From Ferrimonas balearica (lineage in GTDB: Bacteria > Pseudomonadota > Gammaproteobacteria > Enterobacterales > Shewanellaceae): a stretch of 64,000 nt of DNA. Location: assembly GCF_019802055.1 (NCBI RefSeq), contig NZ_JAHVHW010000004.1, positions 744,001 through 808,000 on the forward strand. Direction: 5' to 3'. The stretch's first letter is position 1. Each line of letters begins with the position of its first letter. Both the position numbers and the translations under genes were made by a program. The notes below the pieces were generated by a model. That model was not told where the DNA came from, did no database searches, and saw only the letters and a program-made list of their open reading frames with translations. Shown one piece after another: positions 33,904-43,722 of the stretch.

Positions 33904-34866
33904 ATGGCTGAGACCATCATTTTCGATACCGATCCCGGCATCGATGACGCCATGGCCCTGTTGCTGGCCCATGCCCACCCAGCGATTCACCTGAAGGCCA
34001 TCACCACGGTGTACGGTAACGGTACCATTGAGGATTGCACCCGCAACGCCTGCTACCTGAACCAGAAGTTCGGTATGGGTGCCGAGGTGGTCAAGGGCGC
34101 TGCCGGCCCGCTACGCCGCAGCCCCAATGGCCCCACAACCGTCGTCCACGGCGAACATGCCATGGGTGATGTGGTTGCGCCCGCTGACACCCCCATCGAC
34201 ATTGATGAGCGGCCTGCCTACCGCTATCTGTGCGACACCATCAATGAGCAGCCGGGGGAGATCACCCTGGTGGCAGTGGGGCCGCTCACCAACCTGGCGC
34301 TGGCTCTGCAGCATGACCCCGACATCGCTCACAAGGTGAAGCAGGTGGTGGTGATGGGCGGTGCCTTTGGCACCCGAGGCCACTTTGGTAACGTGGCGCC
34401 TTTTGCCGAAGCCAATATCCATGATGATCCGGATGCGGCAGACAGAGTGTTTACCGCACCGTGGCGGGTAACCATTGTGGGGTTGGATGCCACCCATGAA
34501 GCCTTTTTCAGCAGCGACTATCTGGATGCATTGAAAGCGGACGGTGGCAAAGCCGGTGCCTTTATCCACGATGTCAGCCGCTTCTACCTGGCGTTCTACT
34601 CCGACAAGCTGGGACTGGATGGCTGCCACGTCCATGACCCCTCGGCGGTGGCCTATGTGATCGACCCGACCCTCTTCACCACCCGCTCCGGCCCGGTGCG
34701 TGTGGTGTGTGATGGCCCGGCCATCGGCATGACCCTGCAGAAGATCGACCCCTTCTGCTACGCCGACGACGAGTTCAGCCCCCACCCGGCTCAAAGCGTG
34801 TGCGTGGCCGTGGATGAACCGCGCCTGCTGACGCTCTATCGGGACAGCATCCTATCGCTGGGGTGA
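33904..34866 (+). CDS. inosine-uridine preferring nucleoside hydrolase
   Basis: A 320-residue cytoplasmic hydrolase that splits ribonucleosides into base and ribose for salvage. The calcium-binding signature DTDPGIDDAMA is at residues 8-18, VTTVYGNG-like ITTVYGNGTIED near 37, VAVGPLTNLALA near 125, VVMGGAFGTRGHFG near 147 and the C-terminal HDPSAVAYVIDP near 240 with the last calcium ligand. All known ligands appear intact. Length is normal for the family. Which of the Rih subtypes it is cannot be decided. GAGAGAAGAAG precedes the ATG; no neighbour belongs to purine or pyrimidine salvage. Confidence 0.9.
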   Translation: MAETIIFDTDPGIDDAMALLLAHAHPAIHLKAITTVYGNGTIEDCTRNACYLNQKFGMGAEVVKGAAGPLRRSPNGPTTVVHGEHAMGDVVAPADTPIDIDERPAYRYLCDTINEQPGEITLVAVGPLTNLALALQHDPDIAHKVKQVVVMGGAFGTRGHFGNVAPFAEANIHDDPDAADRVFTAPWRVTIVGLDATHEAFFSSDYLDALKADGGKAGAFIHDVSRFYLAFYSDKLGLDGCHVHDPSAVAYVIDPTLFTTRSGPVRVVCDGPAIGMTLQKIDPFCYADDEFSPHPAQSVCVAVDEPRLLTLYRDSILSLG

Positions 34867-34885
34867 CCCGTGCACCTGTGTGGAG

Positions 34886-35453
34886 GTAGCGTGGGCTTAT
34901 AGCCCACGGGTCGCGTCCATTTCGAGGCACCATTTGCCTGGGTTTCCGTGGGCCACAGGCCCACGCTACGGTTCGCTCCGCAGGGAATATTGCGCAATTT
35001 GGAGTGGGGCCTTGGCCGTAGCGTGCCGCCTATGGCGCACGATTCGGAGTCTGTAACTGCCCTGGTTTCCGTTTGGAAGTAGCGTGGGTTTATAACCCAC
35101 GGTTCGCGTCCATTTCGAGGCACCATTGCCGTGGGCTATAAGCCCACGCTACGAAGCGCACGAAGCACGCCTTCTCGGCACAATGAGGTTGGGGGTAGCG
35201 TGGGTTTATAACCCACGGTTCGTATCCATTTCGAGGCACCATTTGCCTGGGTTTCCGTGGGCCACAGGCCCACGCTACGGTTCGCTCCGCAGGGAATATT
35301 GCGCAATTTGGAGTGGGGCCTTAGCCGTAGCGTGCCGCCTATGGCGCACGATTCGGAGGCTGTAACTGCCTGGGTTTCCGTGGACCACAGGCCCACGCTA
35401 CGTCGAGTTCGAAGGTTGATACCACCCTGGCTCCCGCGGCTTATAGCCCACGG
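34886..35453. repeat. cluster of REP/BIME-like palindromic repeats
   Basis: At least eight copies of a palindrome built on GTAGCGTGGG...CCCACG lie in alternating orientation: about 34886-34909, 34946-34971, 35018-35041, 35079-35102, 35128-35153, 35195-35218, 35255-35280, 35327-35350, 35378-35402, plus a worn copy near 35433-35453. A block of about 160 bases (34911-35070) is repeated almost exactly 308 bases on (35219-35380), showing recent tandem duplication. The region between nucleoside hydrolase and valS contains no gene. No RAYT transposase is in the window. Confidence 0.85.
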
Positions 35454-35484
35454 GTCGCACGCATTTTGCTTTACCGGTTCCAAC

Positions 35485-35516
35485 AAAAACGCCGTCCCAA
35501 AGGACGGCGTTTTTTA
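35485..35516 (-). terminator. bidirectional terminator after valS
   Basis: AACGCCGTCC-CAAA-GGACGGCGTT at 35489-35512 is flanked by A and T runs on both sides. It follows the valS stop by about 20 bases on the minus strand and also closes the REP region from the other side. Confidence 0.85.
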
Positions 35517-35530
35517 TGGCTCAAATTCGC

Positions 35531-38377
35531 TTACAGCGCTTTGAGTTGAGTCTTCTGCTCTTCCAGCTTGGCGATGTCCCGCTTGGCTTCATCCAGCTTG
35601 GCTTGCTCCTTGGCCACAACGGCTTCCGGTGCTTTGGCCAGGAAGCCCTGGTTGGAGAGTTTCTTCTCCACGCGGTCGGCGTCCTGGGCCAGCTTGGCGA
35701 TCTGCTTGTCGATACGGGCCAGTTCAGCCTCCACATCGATCAGGCCCGCCATCGGGATCAGCAGTTCCATCTCACCGATGATCTGGGTGGTGGACATCGG
35801 AGCCTCACCCTCCAGCACGGAGATGGATTCCAGGTTGGCCAGGCGGGTCAGCATGATGCGGTTGGCATCGATGCGGGCCAGCTCCTGCTCACCGGCATTC
35901 TTCAGCAGCACGTTCAGCGGCTTGGACGGGCCGACATTCAGTTCACCGCGGACGTTACGTACCGCCACGATAAACTGCTTCACCCACTCCAGGTCCGCCT
36001 TGGCGGCGTCGTCCACCAGGGATTCATCGAACTCCGGATACGGCATCAGCATGATGGTGTCGCCACCTTTGCCGATCATCGGCGCTACGGTCTGCCAGAT
36101 CTCTTCGGTGATGTAGGGCATCAGCGGGTGCATCAGGCGCAGCATCCCTTCCAGCACGGTCAGCAGGGTGTGGCGGGTGCCACGCTGCTGAGCCTCAGTA
36201 CCGTTCTGCAGTACCGGCTTGGTCAGCTCCAGGTACCAGTCACAGAACTGGTTCCAGGTGAACTCGTAAGCGATATTGGCAGCGATGTCGAAGCGGTAGC
36301 CGTTCATGGCGTCACGCAGCTGCTTCACGGTGTCGTTGTAGCGGGCCAGGATCCAGCGATCCGCCAGGCTCAGCTCCATCTCGCCGCCGTCTTTGCCGCA
36401 ATCCTGCTCTTCGGTGTTCATCAGCACGTAACGGCTGGCGTTCCACAGCTTGTTGGCGAAGTTGCGGTAACCTTCCAGACGGTTCATGTCCCAGTTGATG
36501 TCACGACCGGTGGAAGCCATGGCAGCCAGGGTGAAGCGCAGCGCATCGGTGCCGTGAGCGGAGATCCCCTCAGGGAACTGCTTGCGGGTGCTCTTCTCAA
36601 TCTTGGCGGCCAGTTGCGGCTGCATCATGTTGCCGGTGCGCTTCTCAACCAGGGTTTCCAGGTCGATGCCGTCGATCATGTCCAGCGGGTCCAGCACGTT
36701 GCCTTTGGACTTGGACATCTTCTGGCCCTGCTCGTCCCGGATAAGGCCGGTGACGTACACGGTCTTGAATGGCACCTGAGACTTACCGTCTTCATCCTTG
36801 ATGAAGTACATGGTCATCATGATCATCCGGGCAACCCAGAAGAAGATGATGTCGAAGCCGGTCACCAGCACATCTGTGGGGTGGAAGGTTTTCAGCTCCG
36901 GAGTCTGCTCCGGCCAGCCCAGGGTGGAGAAGGTCCACAGGGCGGAGGAGAACCAGGTGTCCAGCACGTCGTCGTCCTGGCGCAGAACCACGTCAGCGGC
37001 CAGGCCGTTGGCGGTACGCACTTCCGCTTCGTCGCGGCCCACGTACACTTTGCCGGATTCGTCATACCAGGCCGGGATACGGTGACCCCACCACAGCTGA
37101 CGGGAGATACACCAGTCCTGGATGTCACGCATCCAGGCGAAGTACATGTTTTCGTACTGCTTGGGCACGAACTGGATGTCGCCGTTCTCTACCGCTTCGA
37201 TGGCCGGCTTGGCCAGCGGGGCCACGCGCACGTACCACTGATCGGTCAGCATCGGCTCGATAACCACGCCGCCACGGTCGCCGTAAGGGACGGTCAGGTC
37301 GTGATCCTTGATCTCGTCCAGCAGACCCAGCTCGTCAAACTCGGCAACGATCGCTTTACGGGCAGCGAAACGCTCCATACCACGGTACTTCTCCGGCAGT
37401 TCAGCGGAGTAGACGTCAGTGGCTTCGCCGTTGGTGTCCAGCACCTCGGCTTCGTCGCGGATGTCGGCGTTGAAGGTCAACACGTTGATCATCGGCAGGG
37501 CGTGACGCTTACCCACTTCGTAGTCATTGAAGTCGTGAGCCGGGGTGATCTTCACGCAGCCGGTGCCCTTCTCCATGTCAGCGTGCTCGTCGCCCACGAT
37601 GGGGATGCGACGGTTCACGATGGGCAGGATCAGGTGCTTGCCGATCAGGTCTTTGTAGCGCGGATCTTCCGGGTTTACCGCCACACCGGTGTCGCCCAGC
37701 ATGGTTTCCGGACGGGTGGTGGCCACTACGATGTAGTCTTTGCCATCGGCGGTCTTAACGCCGTCCGCCAGCGGGTAGCGGAAGTGCCACATATGGCCCT
37801 TGGTGTCCTTGTTCTCCACTTCCAGATCGGAGATCGCCGTGTGGAGTTTCGGATCCCAGTTCACCAGGCGCTTGCCGCGGTAGATCAGATCATCTTCGTA
37901 CAGGCGAACAAACACTTCCTGAACCGCCTTGGACAGGCCCGGATCCATGGTGAAGCGCTCACGGTCCCAATCCACAGAGGCGCCCATACGGCGCAGCTGC
38001 TGGGTGATGGTGCCGCCGGACTCTTCTTTCCACTCCCACACCTTGTCGATGAAGGTTTCGCGGCCCAGCTCCTGGCGGGTGATGTTCTGTGCGGCCAGCT
38101 TACGCTCTACCACCATCTGGGTGGCGATACCGGCGTGGTCGGTACCCACCTGCCACAGGGTGTTCTTGCCCTGCATCCGCTGGTAGCGGATCAGGGTGTC
38201 CATGATGGTGTCCTGGAAAGCGTGCCCCATGTGCAGGCTGCCGGTGACGTTCGGCGGCGGGATCATGATGCAGTAAGGATCTTTACTGGTGTCACCGTGG
38301 GGCTTGAAATAACCCGCGGCTTCCCAGCGCTGGTAGTGGCGCTGCTCAATCGACTGGGGGTTGTACGTCTTATCCAT
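35531..38377 (-). CDS. valS: valyl-tRNA synthetase
   Basis: A 948-residue class I aminoacyl-tRNA synthetase that charges tRNA-Val and edits misactivated Thr. Motif HMGH (49-52, in [10 protein letters not shown]), the CP1 editing domain at about 180-420 with [12 protein letters not shown], the KMSKS loop KMSKSKGN near 553, the anticodon-binding domain after 640 and a C-terminal coiled coil (residues about 880-948) are all in place. Length matches E. coli ValS (951). It lies 23 bases after holC, the usual gammaproteobacterial order holC-valS. Confidence 0.98.
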   Translation of the reverse strand: MDKTYNPQSIEQRHYQRWEAAGYFKPHGDTSKDPYCIMIPPPNVTGSLHMGHAFQDTIMDTLIRYQRMQGKNTLWQVGTDHAGIATQMVVERKLAAQNITRQELGRETFIDKVWEWKEESGGTITQQLRRMGASVDWDRERFTMDPGLSKAVQEVFVRLYEDDLIYRGKRLVNWDPKLHTAISDLEVENKDTKGHMWHFRYPLADGVKTADGKDYIVVATTRPETMLGDTGVAVNPEDPRYKDLIGKHLILPIVNRRIPIVGDEHADMEKGTGCVKITPAHDFNDYEVGKRHALPMINVLTFNADIRDEAEVLDTNGEATDVYSAELPEKYRGMERFAARKAIVAEFDELGLLDEIKDHDLTVPYGDRGGVVIEPMLTDQWYVRVAPLAKPAIEAVENGDIQFVPKQYENMYFAWMRDIQDWCISRQLWWGHRIPAWYDESGKVYVGRDEAEVRTANGLAADVVLRQDDDVLDTWFSSALWTFSTLGWPEQTPELKTFHPTDVLVTGFDIIFFWVARMIMMTMYFIKDEDGKSQVPFKTVYVTGLIRDEQGQKMSKSKGNVLDPLDMIDGIDLETLVEKRTGNMMQPQLAAKIEKSTRKQFPEGISAHGTDALRFTLAAMASTGRDINWDMNRLEGYRNFANKLWNASRYVLMNTEEQDCGKDGGEMELSLADRWILARYNDTVKQLRDAMNGYRFDIAANIAYEFTWNQFCDWYLELTKPVLQNGTEAQQRGTRHTLLTVLEGMLRLMHPLMPYITEEIWQTVAPMIGKGGDTIMLMPYPEFDESLVDDAAKADLEWVKQFIVAVRNVRGELNVGPSKPLNVLLKNAGEQELARIDANRIMLTRLANLESISVLEGEAPMSTTQIIGEMELLIPMAGLIDVEAELARIDKQIAKLAQDADRVEKKLSNQGFLAKAPEAVVAKEQAKLDEAKRDIAKLEEQKTQLKAL

Positions 38378-38400
38378 GGGGCCTATGACTCGTAGAAAAC

Positions 38401-38862
38401 TTAAAACGGCTGACGGGCGAGATCCTGGGTGGTGAGGGTCACCCCCAGTTGGCGGTAATGGGCGAATCGTCTTCGCGCCTGCGCCTTGGCCTGCTCGTCA
38501 GCCGGGACAAAATCGATAATGTGGGCGAATTGTACCGCAAAATTGGGCACCTCGGGCGCGAGGTTGATCAACAACGCACGATTTACCGGCAGAGGGGCAT
38601 TGGGGTTGGCCCAACCTATCTCTACCGGGGCGCCACCCTGAGGGCCCTCCCCCACCAGATTGTGGGGAATAAAGCTGTCTGGCTCGAACTGCCACAACTG
38701 CTCATCCAGGGCCTCAGCATCGGCCTGGCTGGCGCAGTACAGGTACACCCGCTGGCCTTTGCGGTAGGCGCGGGCGGCAGCCTGACAGGCGATATCCGCC
38801 GGGCGGTCAACCCTAGCGGAGTCGCTGCCGTCGGGCAAGAGATAGAAAGTGGCGTTGGCCAT
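38401..38862 (-). CDS. holC: DNA polymerase III subunit chi
   Basis: A 153-residue clamp-loader accessory protein that links the clamp loader (through psi) to single-strand-binding protein. It shows the chi opening [30 protein letters not shown] (residues 26-45), [19 protein letters not shown] and the closing [18 protein letters not shown]. Length is close to E. coli HolC (147). It sits between pepA and valS, as in most relatives, but a terminator separates it from pepA here, so holC-valS should have its own promoter inside or just after that terminator region. Confidence 0.95.
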   Translation of the reverse strand: MANATFYLLPDGSDSARVDRPADIACQAAARAYRKGQRVYLYCASQADAEALDEQLWQFEPDSFIPHNLVGEGPQGGAPVEIGWANPNAPLPVNRALLINLAPEVPNFAVQFAHIIDFVPADEQAKAQARRRFAHYRQLGVTLTTQDLARQPF

Positions 38863-38880
38863 GCTGTTCCCCAGAAAAAC

Positions 38881-38907
38881 AAAAGGCGGAGCCGTTGCTC
38901 CGCCTTA
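38881..38907 (-). terminator. terminator of pepA
   Basis: AAGGCGGAG pairs with CTCCGCCTT around a six-base loop, and on the minus strand TTGTTTTTC follows. It lies about 30 bases after the pepA stop. Confidence 0.75.
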
Positions 38908-38935
38908 CATTGTACCGATGGCGGTGCGCCGGTCG

Positions 38936-40444
38936 TTACTCTTGATCCACCACGCCAGCGCGGTTGATCAGGAACTGAGTCAGGATCGGCACCGGACGAC
39001 CGGTAGAGCCTTTGTCCTTGCCGCTGTTCCAGGCAGTACCGGCCACATCCAGGTGGGCCCAGTGGTACTTCTTGGTGAAGCGGGACAGGAACGCGGCCGC
39101 GGTGATGGTGCCTGCCGGGCGTCCACCGATGTTGGCCATGTCCGCGAACGGGCTCTCGATCTGCTCCTGGTACTCATCCCACAGCGGCAGGCGCCAGCAG
39201 CGGTCACCGGAGGCATCACCGGCGTTCTGCAGCTCATGAGCCAGGGCGTTGTGGTTGGACAGCAGGCCGGAGGCATGCTTGCCCAACGCGATCACACAGG
39301 CACCGGTCAGGGTGGCAGTGTCGATCACCAGTTCCGGATCGAAACGCTCAACGTAGGTCAGCACATCACACAGCACCAGACGGCCTTCGGCGTCGGTGTT
39401 GAGCACTTCGATGGTCTGGCCGGACATGGAGGTCAGGATGTCACCCGGGCGGTAGGACTTGCCGTCCGGCATGTTCTCACAGCCCGCCAGGATTGCGACC
39501 ACGTTGATCGGCAAGTCCAGTTCACACAGGGACTTCACCACACCGATAACGCCAGCAGCGCCACCCATGTCGTACTTCATCTCGTCCATCCCTTCGCCGG
39601 GCTTGAGGCTGATGCCGCCGGAATCGAAGGTCAGGCCCTTACCAATCAGCACGATCGGCTTCTGCTCGGAATCCGGTGCGCCTTGGTATTTGAGGATGGT
39701 CATCATGGACTCGTTTTCAGAGCCACGACCCACGGCCAGATAGGAGTGCATCCCCAGATCGGCCATCTCCTCTTCACCCACGATCTGCACAGACAGCTTC
39801 TCGTACTGCTCCGCCATCTGGCGGCCCTGGCTGGCCAGGTACGCGGGGTTACAGATGTTCGGCGGCATATTGGCCACGTCACGGCACAGCTTGGTGCCAG
39901 CCGCCACGCCCAGACCATGCTGGATCGCCTGCTCACCGATGGTGAGGTCACGGCGGGTGGGGACGTTGAACACCATCTTACGCAGAGGACGACGGGTTTC
40001 GTCCTTCTTGCTCTTCATCACGTCGAAGGTGTACAGGCTGGACTGAGTGGTCTCTACCGCCTGACGCACCTTCCAGTAGGTGTCACGACCCTTAACGTGC
40101 AGTTCGGTCAGGAAGCACACCGCTTCCATGGAACCGGTTTCGTTCAGGGTGCTGATGGTCTTGGCGATGATCTGCTTGTACTGGCGCTCATCCAGCTCAC
40201 GCTCTTTACCGCAGCCGACCAGCAGGACGCGCTCAGACAAAACATTGGGAACATGGTGCAGCAACAGCATCTGGCCGGGCTTGCCTTCCAGATCACCGCG
40301 ACGCAGCAAGTTGCTGATGTAACCGTCGCTGATCTTATCCAGTTGCTCCCCTACCGCCGACAGGCGGCGCGGCTCAAAGACTCCGACAACAATGCACGCG
40401 CTGCGTTGCTTTTCTGGGCTGCCGCTTTTTACACTGAACTCCAT
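38936..40444 (-). CDS. pepA: leucyl aminopeptidase (cytosol aminopeptidase)
   Basis: A 502-residue M17 metallo-aminopeptidase with the family signature NTDAEGRL near 348-355, metal and catalytic residues in [11 protein letters not shown] (about 268), MKYDMGGA and [10 protein letters not shown]. coli PepA is 503 residues and also acts as a DNA-binding architectural factor in Xer recombination and carAB control; the N-terminal domain needed for that is present here, but the activity is not shown by sequence. It opens MEFSVKSG, like PepA. It diverges from lptF, with 235 bases between, and is followed by its own terminator. Confidence 0.97.
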   Translation of the reverse strand: MEFSVKSGSPEKQRSACIVVGVFEPRRLSAVGEQLDKISDGYISNLLRRGDLEGKPGQMLLLHHVPNVLSERVLLVGCGKERELDERQYKQIIAKTISTLNETGSMEAVCFLTELHVKGRDTYWKVRQAVETTQSSLYTFDVMKSKKDETRRPLRKMVFNVPTRRDLTIGEQAIQHGLGVAAGTKLCRDVANMPPNICNPAYLASQGRQMAEQYEKLSVQIVGEEEMADLGMHSYLAVGRGSENESMMTILKYQGAPDSEQKPIVLIGKGLTFDSGGISLKPGEGMDEMKYDMGGAAGVIGVVKSLCELDLPINVVAILAGCENMPDGKSYRPGDILTSMSGQTIEVLNTDAEGRLVLCDVLTYVERFDPELVIDTATLTGACVIALGKHASGLLSNHNALAHELQNAGDASGDRCWRLPLWDEYQEQIESPFADMANIGGRPAGTITAAAFLSRFTKKYHWAHLDVAGTAWNSGKDKGSTGRPVPILTQFLINRAGVVDQE

Positions 40445-40679
40445 GGCGTCTCCTGGTTCTTAAAGACATTGCCTTTTTATTGTTGGATAATGATCCCTTT
40501 GTTGACACTTAGGCTGCCGAATCCGGCAACCCCTTGAACTCTCAGAATAGTCCGTTCGGACGGCACTTTTCGGCTTTCAGTAGCCCTGAGATTGTTCAAA
40601 AAGTATCAAAAGTAACTAGTTTACTTAAAAAACAAGCTGTTTCCAGAGAAATTACAAGTTTACTAAGCGGACACCGGCC

Positions 40680-41798
40680 TTGATCATCTTTAGGTACCTG
40701 CTGAAAGAAGCCCTCAGAGCGCAAATCGCGGTCCTGGCCGTACTGGTGACGATTTTCATCAGTCAGCAATTTGTGAAAATTTTGGCCGACGCGGCCGAAG
40801 GCCAGTTTCCTGGCAAATTGGTGGCCACTCTGCTGGCCCTCAACATGCCGGAACTGCTCTCCCTGATCCTTCCCCTCTCCCTGTTCCTGGGCGTCATGAT
40901 GGCGCATGGGCGGATGTATGCTGACAGCGAGATGACCGTACTCCACGCGGTCGGCGTGTCGGAGTGGTACGTCACCCGGGTCACGCTGGTGCTGGCCTTT
41001 ATCATGGCGTTGATCTCCGGAGCCACCGCCATCTATGTGGCGCCCTGGGCCAAAGAGACCGAATACCAGGTGCTGGAGAAAGCCGAGTCCGAGGCGGGCC
41101 TGGCGGCTCTGGTGCAGGGTCGGTTCCAGCGCGCGGCCAACGGCAAAGCGGTGATTTACGTCGAGGGCCTCTCCAAAGGCAAGCTGGACAAGGTGTTTGT
41201 CGCCCAGATGCCGGAGAAGGAGGACCCGGAAGGGGAAACCGCTCTGGTACTGGCACGTGGCGGCCGCATTGTGGAAGGCGCCGACGGTTCACAGCGTCTG
41301 CAGCTGCTGGACGGTAACCGTTTCAGCGGCGTCCTGAACCAGAAGGAGTACAACCTGGTTCAGTTTGGCGAGTACGAGATGGAGATTAAGTCCCAGGAAG
41401 CGGCCCACAAGCGCCGCAAACTGTCGGCCTACTCCATGACCCAACTGCTGGACGAGGGCAGCCCCGACGCCTGGGCTGAGATCCACTGGCGTCTGGCGGT
41501 GCCGATTGCGCTGCCGCTGCTGACCCTGATTGCCGTCCCCATGTCCCGGGTTAACGTGCGTCAGGGCAAGTTCGCCAAGATGCTGCCCGCCATCCTAATC
41601 TACCTGGGTTACTTCGGCCTGCTGATGGCGGGACGTAAGGCGATTGAGAACGGCGCGATTCCGCCGATTCTCGGACTCTGGTGGATCCACCTTTCCGCTC
41701 TGATCATCGGTATCGTGCTGATTGGCCGGGGTCGTCCGGCGTGGCGCAAATGGGTGCATGCCCTGCGTTGGAAGCGTCATAAGGAGGTGGAGGCATGA
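40680..41798 (+). CDS. lptF: LPS export permease LptF
   Basis: A 372-residue inner-membrane subunit of the LptB2FG transporter that extracts lipopolysaccharide and passes it to LptC. Six membrane spans are expected, three before and three after a periplasmic beta-jellyroll (about 105-260). The first residues IIFRYLLKEALRAQIAVLAVLV match E. coli LptF (MIIIRYLV), so the start is TTG at 40680, a rare codon choice with a weak ribosome-binding site that may keep expression low. Its stop overlaps the lptG start in ATGA. In the 235 bases upstream I see short hairpins (near 40513 and 40551) but no clear promoter. Confidence 0.95.
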   Translation: MIIFRYLLKEALRAQIAVLAVLVTIFISQQFVKILADAAEGQFPGKLVATLLALNMPELLSLILPLSLFLGVMMAHGRMYADSEMTVLHAVGVSEWYVTRVTLVLAFIMALISGATAIYVAPWAKETEYQVLEKAESEAGLAALVQGRFQRAANGKAVIYVEGLSKGKLDKVFVAQMPEKEDPEGETALVLARGGRIVEGADGSQRLQLLDGNRFSGVLNQKEYNLVQFGEYEMEIKSQEAAHKRRKLSAYSMTQLLDEGSPDAWAEIHWRLAVPIALPLLTLIAVPMSRVNVRQGKFAKMLPAILIYLGYFGLLMAGRKAIENGAIPPILGLWWIHLSALIIGIVLIGRGRPAWRKWVHALRWKRHKEVEA

Positions 41799-42859
41799 TC
41801 CGCATTCTCGACCTCTATATTGCCCGCACCATTATCAACACCTCGGCACTCTGTCTGTTGGTGCTGACCGGCCTGTCGGGACTGATCAAATTCGTTGACC
41901 AGCTTCGCCTGGTGGGCCGGGGCGATTTCACCACTTGGGACGTGGCGCTGTACGTGCTGTTCCTGGTGCCCCGTGATATCGAGATGTTCTTCCCCATCGC
42001 CGCCATGCTGGGAGCCCTGATCGGCATGGGCATGCTGGCCTCCAGCTCCGAGCTGGTGGTGATGCAGGCCGCTGGCCTCTCCCGCCTCAACATCGCCGCG
42101 TCGGTGATGAAGACGGCGGTACCACTGATGATCGTGGCGATGCTGATTGGCGAGTACCTGGCACCGGTGTCGGAGCAAACCGCCCGGGAGATGCGGGCCC
42201 AGAAAACCTCGGGAGGGAGCCTGATCAGCTCCAGTACCGGCACCTGGGCCAAAGATGGCGAGCTGTTCGTCAACATCACCGAAGTGCAGGACGCCAAGAC
42301 GCTGAAAGGGGTCACCATCTACCGCTTCGACGGCGAGAATCTGCTGCGTGAGATCACCTACGCCGAACAGGGCCGTTACGATGGCACGGCCTGGCGTCTG
42401 CTGGACGTCACCGAGACCGACCTCACCGATAAGCAGGTGAGCACCCTGCAGCGGGACGAACTGAACTGGCGCTCGACCCTGACCCCGGACAAGTTGCAGG
42501 TGGTTACCGTAAAACCGGAGGGGCTATCGATTGAGGGCCTGCTCGACTACGTGGACTACCTCAAGGCTAACCGGCAGGACACCACCCGTTATGAGCTGGC
42601 GCTGTGGCGTAAGGTGGCTCAGCCCATCACCGTTGGCGTGATGATGATGCTGGCCCTCTCCTTCATCTTCGGGCCGCTGCGCACCGTGACCATGGGGGCC
42701 CGGGTGCTGCTCGGGGTGATCACCGGCTTCAGTTTCTACATCGCCAACGAGATCTTCGGCCCCATGAGTCTGGTGATGGGATTGCCCACCTTCCTCGGAG
42801 CGATGCTGCCCAGTATTCTGTTTGCCATCGCCGCCTTCATATTGCTGCAGAGGCGATAG
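41795..42859 (+). CDS. lptG: LPS export permease LptG
   Basis: A 354-residue partner of LptF with the same layout: first span near residues 11-33 (TIINTSALCLLVLTGLSGL), two more to about 125, periplasmic domain about 130-265, last three spans to residue 352. The E-M-F-F-P-I segment and the conserved loop SSELVVMQAAGLS (residues 81-93) contact LptB. AAGGAGGTGGAGGC before the ATG is a strong ribosome-binding site, in contrast to lptF, and the four-base overlap ensures a matched supply. A strong terminator follows, so lptFG is a two-gene operon. Confidence 0.96.
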   Translation: MIRILDLYIARTIINTSALCLLVLTGLSGLIKFVDQLRLVGRGDFTTWDVALYVLFLVPRDIEMFFPIAAMLGALIGMGMLASSSELVVMQAAGLSRLNIAASVMKTAVPLMIVAMLIGEYLAPVSEQTAREMRAQKTSGGSLISSSTGTWAKDGELFVNITEVQDAKTLKGVTIYRFDGENLLREITYAEQGRYDGTAWRLLDVTETDLTDKQVSTLQRDELNWRSTLTPDKLQVVTVKPEGLSIEGLLDYVDYLKANRQDTTRYELALWRKVAQPITVGVMMMLALSFIFGPLRTVTMGARVLLGVITGFSFYIANEIFGPMSLVMGLPTFLGAMLPSILFAIAAFILLQRR

Positions 42860-42867
42860 CTGAACAC

Positions 42868-42901
42868 AAAAAAACGCCCCCAAATCGGGGGCGTTTTTTT
42901 A
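42868..42901. terminator. bidirectional terminator between lptG and gspB
   Basis: ACGCCCCC-AAATC-GGGGGCGT at 42874-42894 has an A-run before and a seven-T run after, so it ends both lptFG (plus) and gspAB (minus). Confidence 0.92.
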
Positions 42902-42927
42902 TGCCGTAAACTCCGGACGTTTCCGTC

Positions 42928-43722
42928 TCAAAGGCTGCCGAGAGCGGGCACCCGGAAGCGCTGCCCATCCATCTCCAGCACCACTTCACTGGGGAGGATC
43001 TCCGCCACTGAGAGCCCAGGTGCGGCTTCATCCCCCTCCTGCAACTCACGTCCATTGGCGCGCAGCCAGCGGGAACCCGGATCAGTCGCATAGACGTGCG
43101 CGGTGATCTCCACATCCGGGATCCGCTTCTGGAACGCCCAAGGCATCTGGCCCAGTTTGGGCAGGTCCTCCGATTTAACCTCAATCGGTTCCGCAACCTC
43201 GGGCTCAGGTTGAGACCGAGCCACCACCTCAGCCTGATTCAGATTGGCCAGTTCACCGTCCGCTCCCATATCCATCAGGGCTTGCTGCAGTGCCGCCATC
43301 AGCGCCGGATTGGCTTGCATCTCTTCCGGCAGGGGGTCTGCTGCGTCCGGCACAATCGTCGGCGTTGAATCGGTCGCCTCCGGCGCCATCGCCACTTCGA
43401 TGGGGGTAGCCACACCGGGGACAGCGATCGTCTGCACCTCCAGCTGCGGCTCGCGACGGGCCGCATCAAGAGGCGTCGGCACAGGCAGAGGCTGATGCTC
43501 CGCCAGTACCAGCAGAGATGGCTCCGCAACCGCCACCGGCGACTCCGTGGCGCCCGGCAGGGTCAGATACCCGACCGCAGCACCGATGGCCAGATTCAAC
43601 ACCGGCAGTCCCCAGTGCCAGGGACGGCGGCGGGGACGACGAGAAGGCATCACCGGCGTCAGTGCCGGATCCTGAGATTCCGCCTGGCGGGCGCGACGCA
43701 CTGCATCCAGTAGCATTGACAT
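42928..43722 (-). CDS. gspB: type II secretion accessory protein GspB
   Basis: A 264-residue inner-membrane protein. The N terminus (MLLDAVRRARQAE) is the GspB/ExeB opening, a span follows near 35-58 (WGLPVLNLAIGAAVGYLTL), then a Pro/Glu-rich linker of about 110 residues and the C-terminal GspB domain from about 195 (EITAHVYATDPGSRWLRANGREL, ending in EMDGQRFRVPAL). ExeA/ExeB place the secretin GspD through peptidoglycan. The start overlaps the gspA stop by one base (TGATG). The rest of the type II secretion operon is not in this window, as is usual for gspAB. Confidence 0.88.
   Translation of the reverse strand: MSMLLDAVRRARQAESQDPALTPVMPSRRPRRRPWHWGLPVLNLAIGAAVGYLTLPGATESPVAVAEPSLLVLAEHQPLPVPTPLDAARREPQLEVQTIAVPGVATPIEVAMAPEATDSTPTIVPDAADPLPEEMQANPALMAALQQALMDMGADGELANLNQAEVVARSQPEPEVAEPIEVKSEDLPKLGQMPWAFQKRIPDVEITAHVYATDPGSRWLRANGRELQEGDEAAPGLSVAEILPSEVVLEMDGQRFRVPALGSL

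Noticed and set aside
34886-35453. CRISPR array
   Set aside because: The repeats are palindromes in alternating orientation with irregular spacing and repeated, not unique, sequence between them; no cas genes are present.
35516-38395. 959-codon plus-strand ORF opposite valS
   Set aside because: It is the antisense shadow of valS, whose complete class I synthetase motifs are on the minus strand; high GC produces such long mirror frames.
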